From: CAZLBV01 sp964557845
GTDB lineage: Bacteria; Acidobacteriota; Aminicenantia; Aminicenantales; Aminicenantaceae
Length of the DNA stretch: 7,523 nt
Reading direction: 5' to 3'
Assembly: GCA_964557845.1 (NCBI GenBank)
Contig: CAZLBV010000239.1
Span: forward strand, 1 to 7,523
A program made the translations under genes and the position numbers. Under the pieces are notes generated by a model. That model was given only the letters and a program-made list of their open reading frames with translations. It was not told where the DNA came from and ran no database searches. Positions 6,716 to 7,523 of the stretch are shown one piece after another; positions within the stretch are counted from its first letter, which is position 1; each line of letters starts with the position of its first letter.

Positions 6716-7300
6716 TTATCTGAGATAGGTAATGGAACTTAGACAGTGGGGCGTACCCAATTCCACCTCTTCATCGCAGATCGTTCTCTCGACAAGAAGG
6801 GTACCGCCTCCGGCATAGCTATCCCATTGGAATGAATAAACATCTGAATTTTTTCCTGTGATCGAATTCAACTCAGGTTTGCCTTCACTTACCCTGGGAA
6901 GTCCAATATAAGATAAAACCCTATTTAAAGGTTTTATATTCTTCATGACAAAGAATTTGCCGGTTGGATCCATAACAAGAGTCAATCTGGGCATGGGTTT
7001 ATTAAATACATATCGGGTAAACGGCCTTCCCCGATGGTGCCCTTCTTCTATTTTGTATGAGTAGCTCGAAGGAATATCGGGGGGAAACATAATCTCTTTA
7101 AATTCGCTTAAAGTCATTTTTCCCATGTCTTTACTATCTAAGTAAAGAAAGGCAGCCCCGCATAATAGTATCAGGAGTAAGAGAGTGAGAGAGAATCCTT
7201 TTTCCTTACCAAGTATCCGCCGAATGAAAAAGATCGCAGCGAGAACAAGTATTCCAATGATTAAGGTTGATATTGTGAGATTGCTGATAAAATCTCCCAT
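6716..7300 (-). CDS. Membrane-anchored protein of unknown function
   Basis: I do not recognise this 194-residue protein. The N-terminus has two hydrophobic helices (about 8-27 and 36-54) joined by a short basic loop (RRILGKEKG, 27-35). By the positive-inside rule that loop should be cytoplasmic, which leaves both the short N-terminus and the 140-residue C-terminal domain outside. That domain looks beta-rich (RYVFNKPMPRLTLVMD, 96-111; DVYSFQWD, 153-160) and contains two cysteines (175, 186) that could pair in an oxidising compartment. The start at 7300 is secure because AGGAGG lies five bases upstream. The gene follows the unidentified partial gene by 20 bp and precedes the fucosidase by 27 bp, so the three are probably one transcript. 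Its role is unknown. Confidence 0.75.
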   Translation of the reverse strand: MGDFISNLTISTLIIGILVLAAIFFIRRILGKEKGFSLTLLLLILLCGAAFLYLDSKDMGKMTLSEFKEIMFPPDIPSSYSYKIEEGHHRGRPFTRYVFNKPMPRLTLVMDPTGKFFVMKNIKPLNRVLSYIGLPRVSEGKPELNSITGKNSDVYSFQWDSYAGGGTLLVERTICDEEVELGTPHCLSSITYLR

Positions 7301-7305
7301 AGTAC

Positions 7306-7311
7306 CCTCCT
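7306..7311 (-). promoter_or_regulatory. Ribosome binding site of the membrane protein gene
   Basis: Read on the minus strand, AGGAGG ends five bases before the ATG at 7300, within the 20 bp gap after the preceding stop codon. It fixes the start and suggests efficient translation inside the operon. Confidence 0.8.
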
Positions 7312-7320
7312 CTTTTTTTG

Positions 7321-7523
7321 CTATTGCTTAAACAAATCTCCCATTTTATTTAAAAGATCGATATTTTTTTCTACCTTGATCATAGGGATGTTTTTCTCTT
7401 GGGCGATGTTTGTAAAACGGTTATCCTCGTCTCCTTCTATGTTTATTATAAGGATATCTGCAAAAGGGGCTACCGCATCGATGCTCAATTCATCGGTGTT
7501 GTCTCCAACGTCCGCTCCCTGTG
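7321..7523 (-). CDS. C-terminal end of an unidentified protein, cut by the right edge
   Basis: A minus-strand frame is open from the right edge to a TAG at 7323-7321, giving 66 visible residues. It contains an alternating strand and helix pattern: a strand (ADILIINIEG), a helix (DNRFTNIAQEK), a second strand (IPMIKVEK) and a final helix (NIDLLNKMGDLFKQ). This resembles the end of a Rossmann-like alpha/beta fold, with an acidic stretch (GDNTDELSID) before it. There are no membrane segments in the visible part. I cannot name the family from this fragment. Its stop is 20 bp before the membrane protein start, so it is likely the upstream member of the same operon; the promoter is outside the window. 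Confidence 0.65.
   Translation of the reverse strand, partial: QGADVGDNTDELSIDAVAPFADILIINIEGDEDNRFTNIAQEKNIPMIKVEKNIDLLNKMGDLFKQ

Overview
This window comes from a bacterial chromosome of mixed base composition. Three genes have strong Shine-Dalgarno sites (M14 peptidase, cupin, membrane protein), and one promoter looks sigma70-like (TTGACA, 17 bp, TAGTAT). That argues against Bacteroidota, which usually lack both. The secreted M14 peptidase with a C-terminal amidotransferase-like domain, together with a secreted fucosidase, resembles gene content I associate with Acidobacteriota, Aminicenantota and similar heterotrophs of proteins and glycans. The phylum is a guess. I see no rRNA, tRNA, CRISPR array, insertion sequence, phage gene or replication origin.

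Layout from left to right. Positions 1-1224 (minus) hold an integral membrane permease of the TRAP DctM-like type, cut by the left edge. A divergent promoter region (1225-1406) separates it from an 860-residue secreted M14-family zinc carboxypeptidase-like protein (1407-3989, plus). That gene converges, with a 14 bp gap, on a small HAD phosphatase of the FCP1/NIF type (4004-4546, minus). The 474 bp from 4547 to 5020 contain no intact gene, but they include a 79-codon coding-like remnant (4650-4889) and an 8 bp inverted repeat. A single-domain cupin follows (5021-5335, plus), converging on a minus-strand run of three closely spaced genes. Read in the direction of transcription these are an unidentified gene cut by the right edge (7523-7321), a two-helix membrane-anchored protein of unknown function (7300-6716) and a secreted GH29 alpha-L-fucosidase (6688-5366).

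Taken together the window looks like catabolism of external polymers: an exported peptidase, an exported fucosidase and a permease for small organic anions or similar solutes. A functional link between the left and right halves is inference only. No clearly new multi-gene system is visible. The items most worth a second look are the divergent promoter dyad, the coding remnant at 4650-4889, and the pairing of an unknown membrane protein with the fucosidase.
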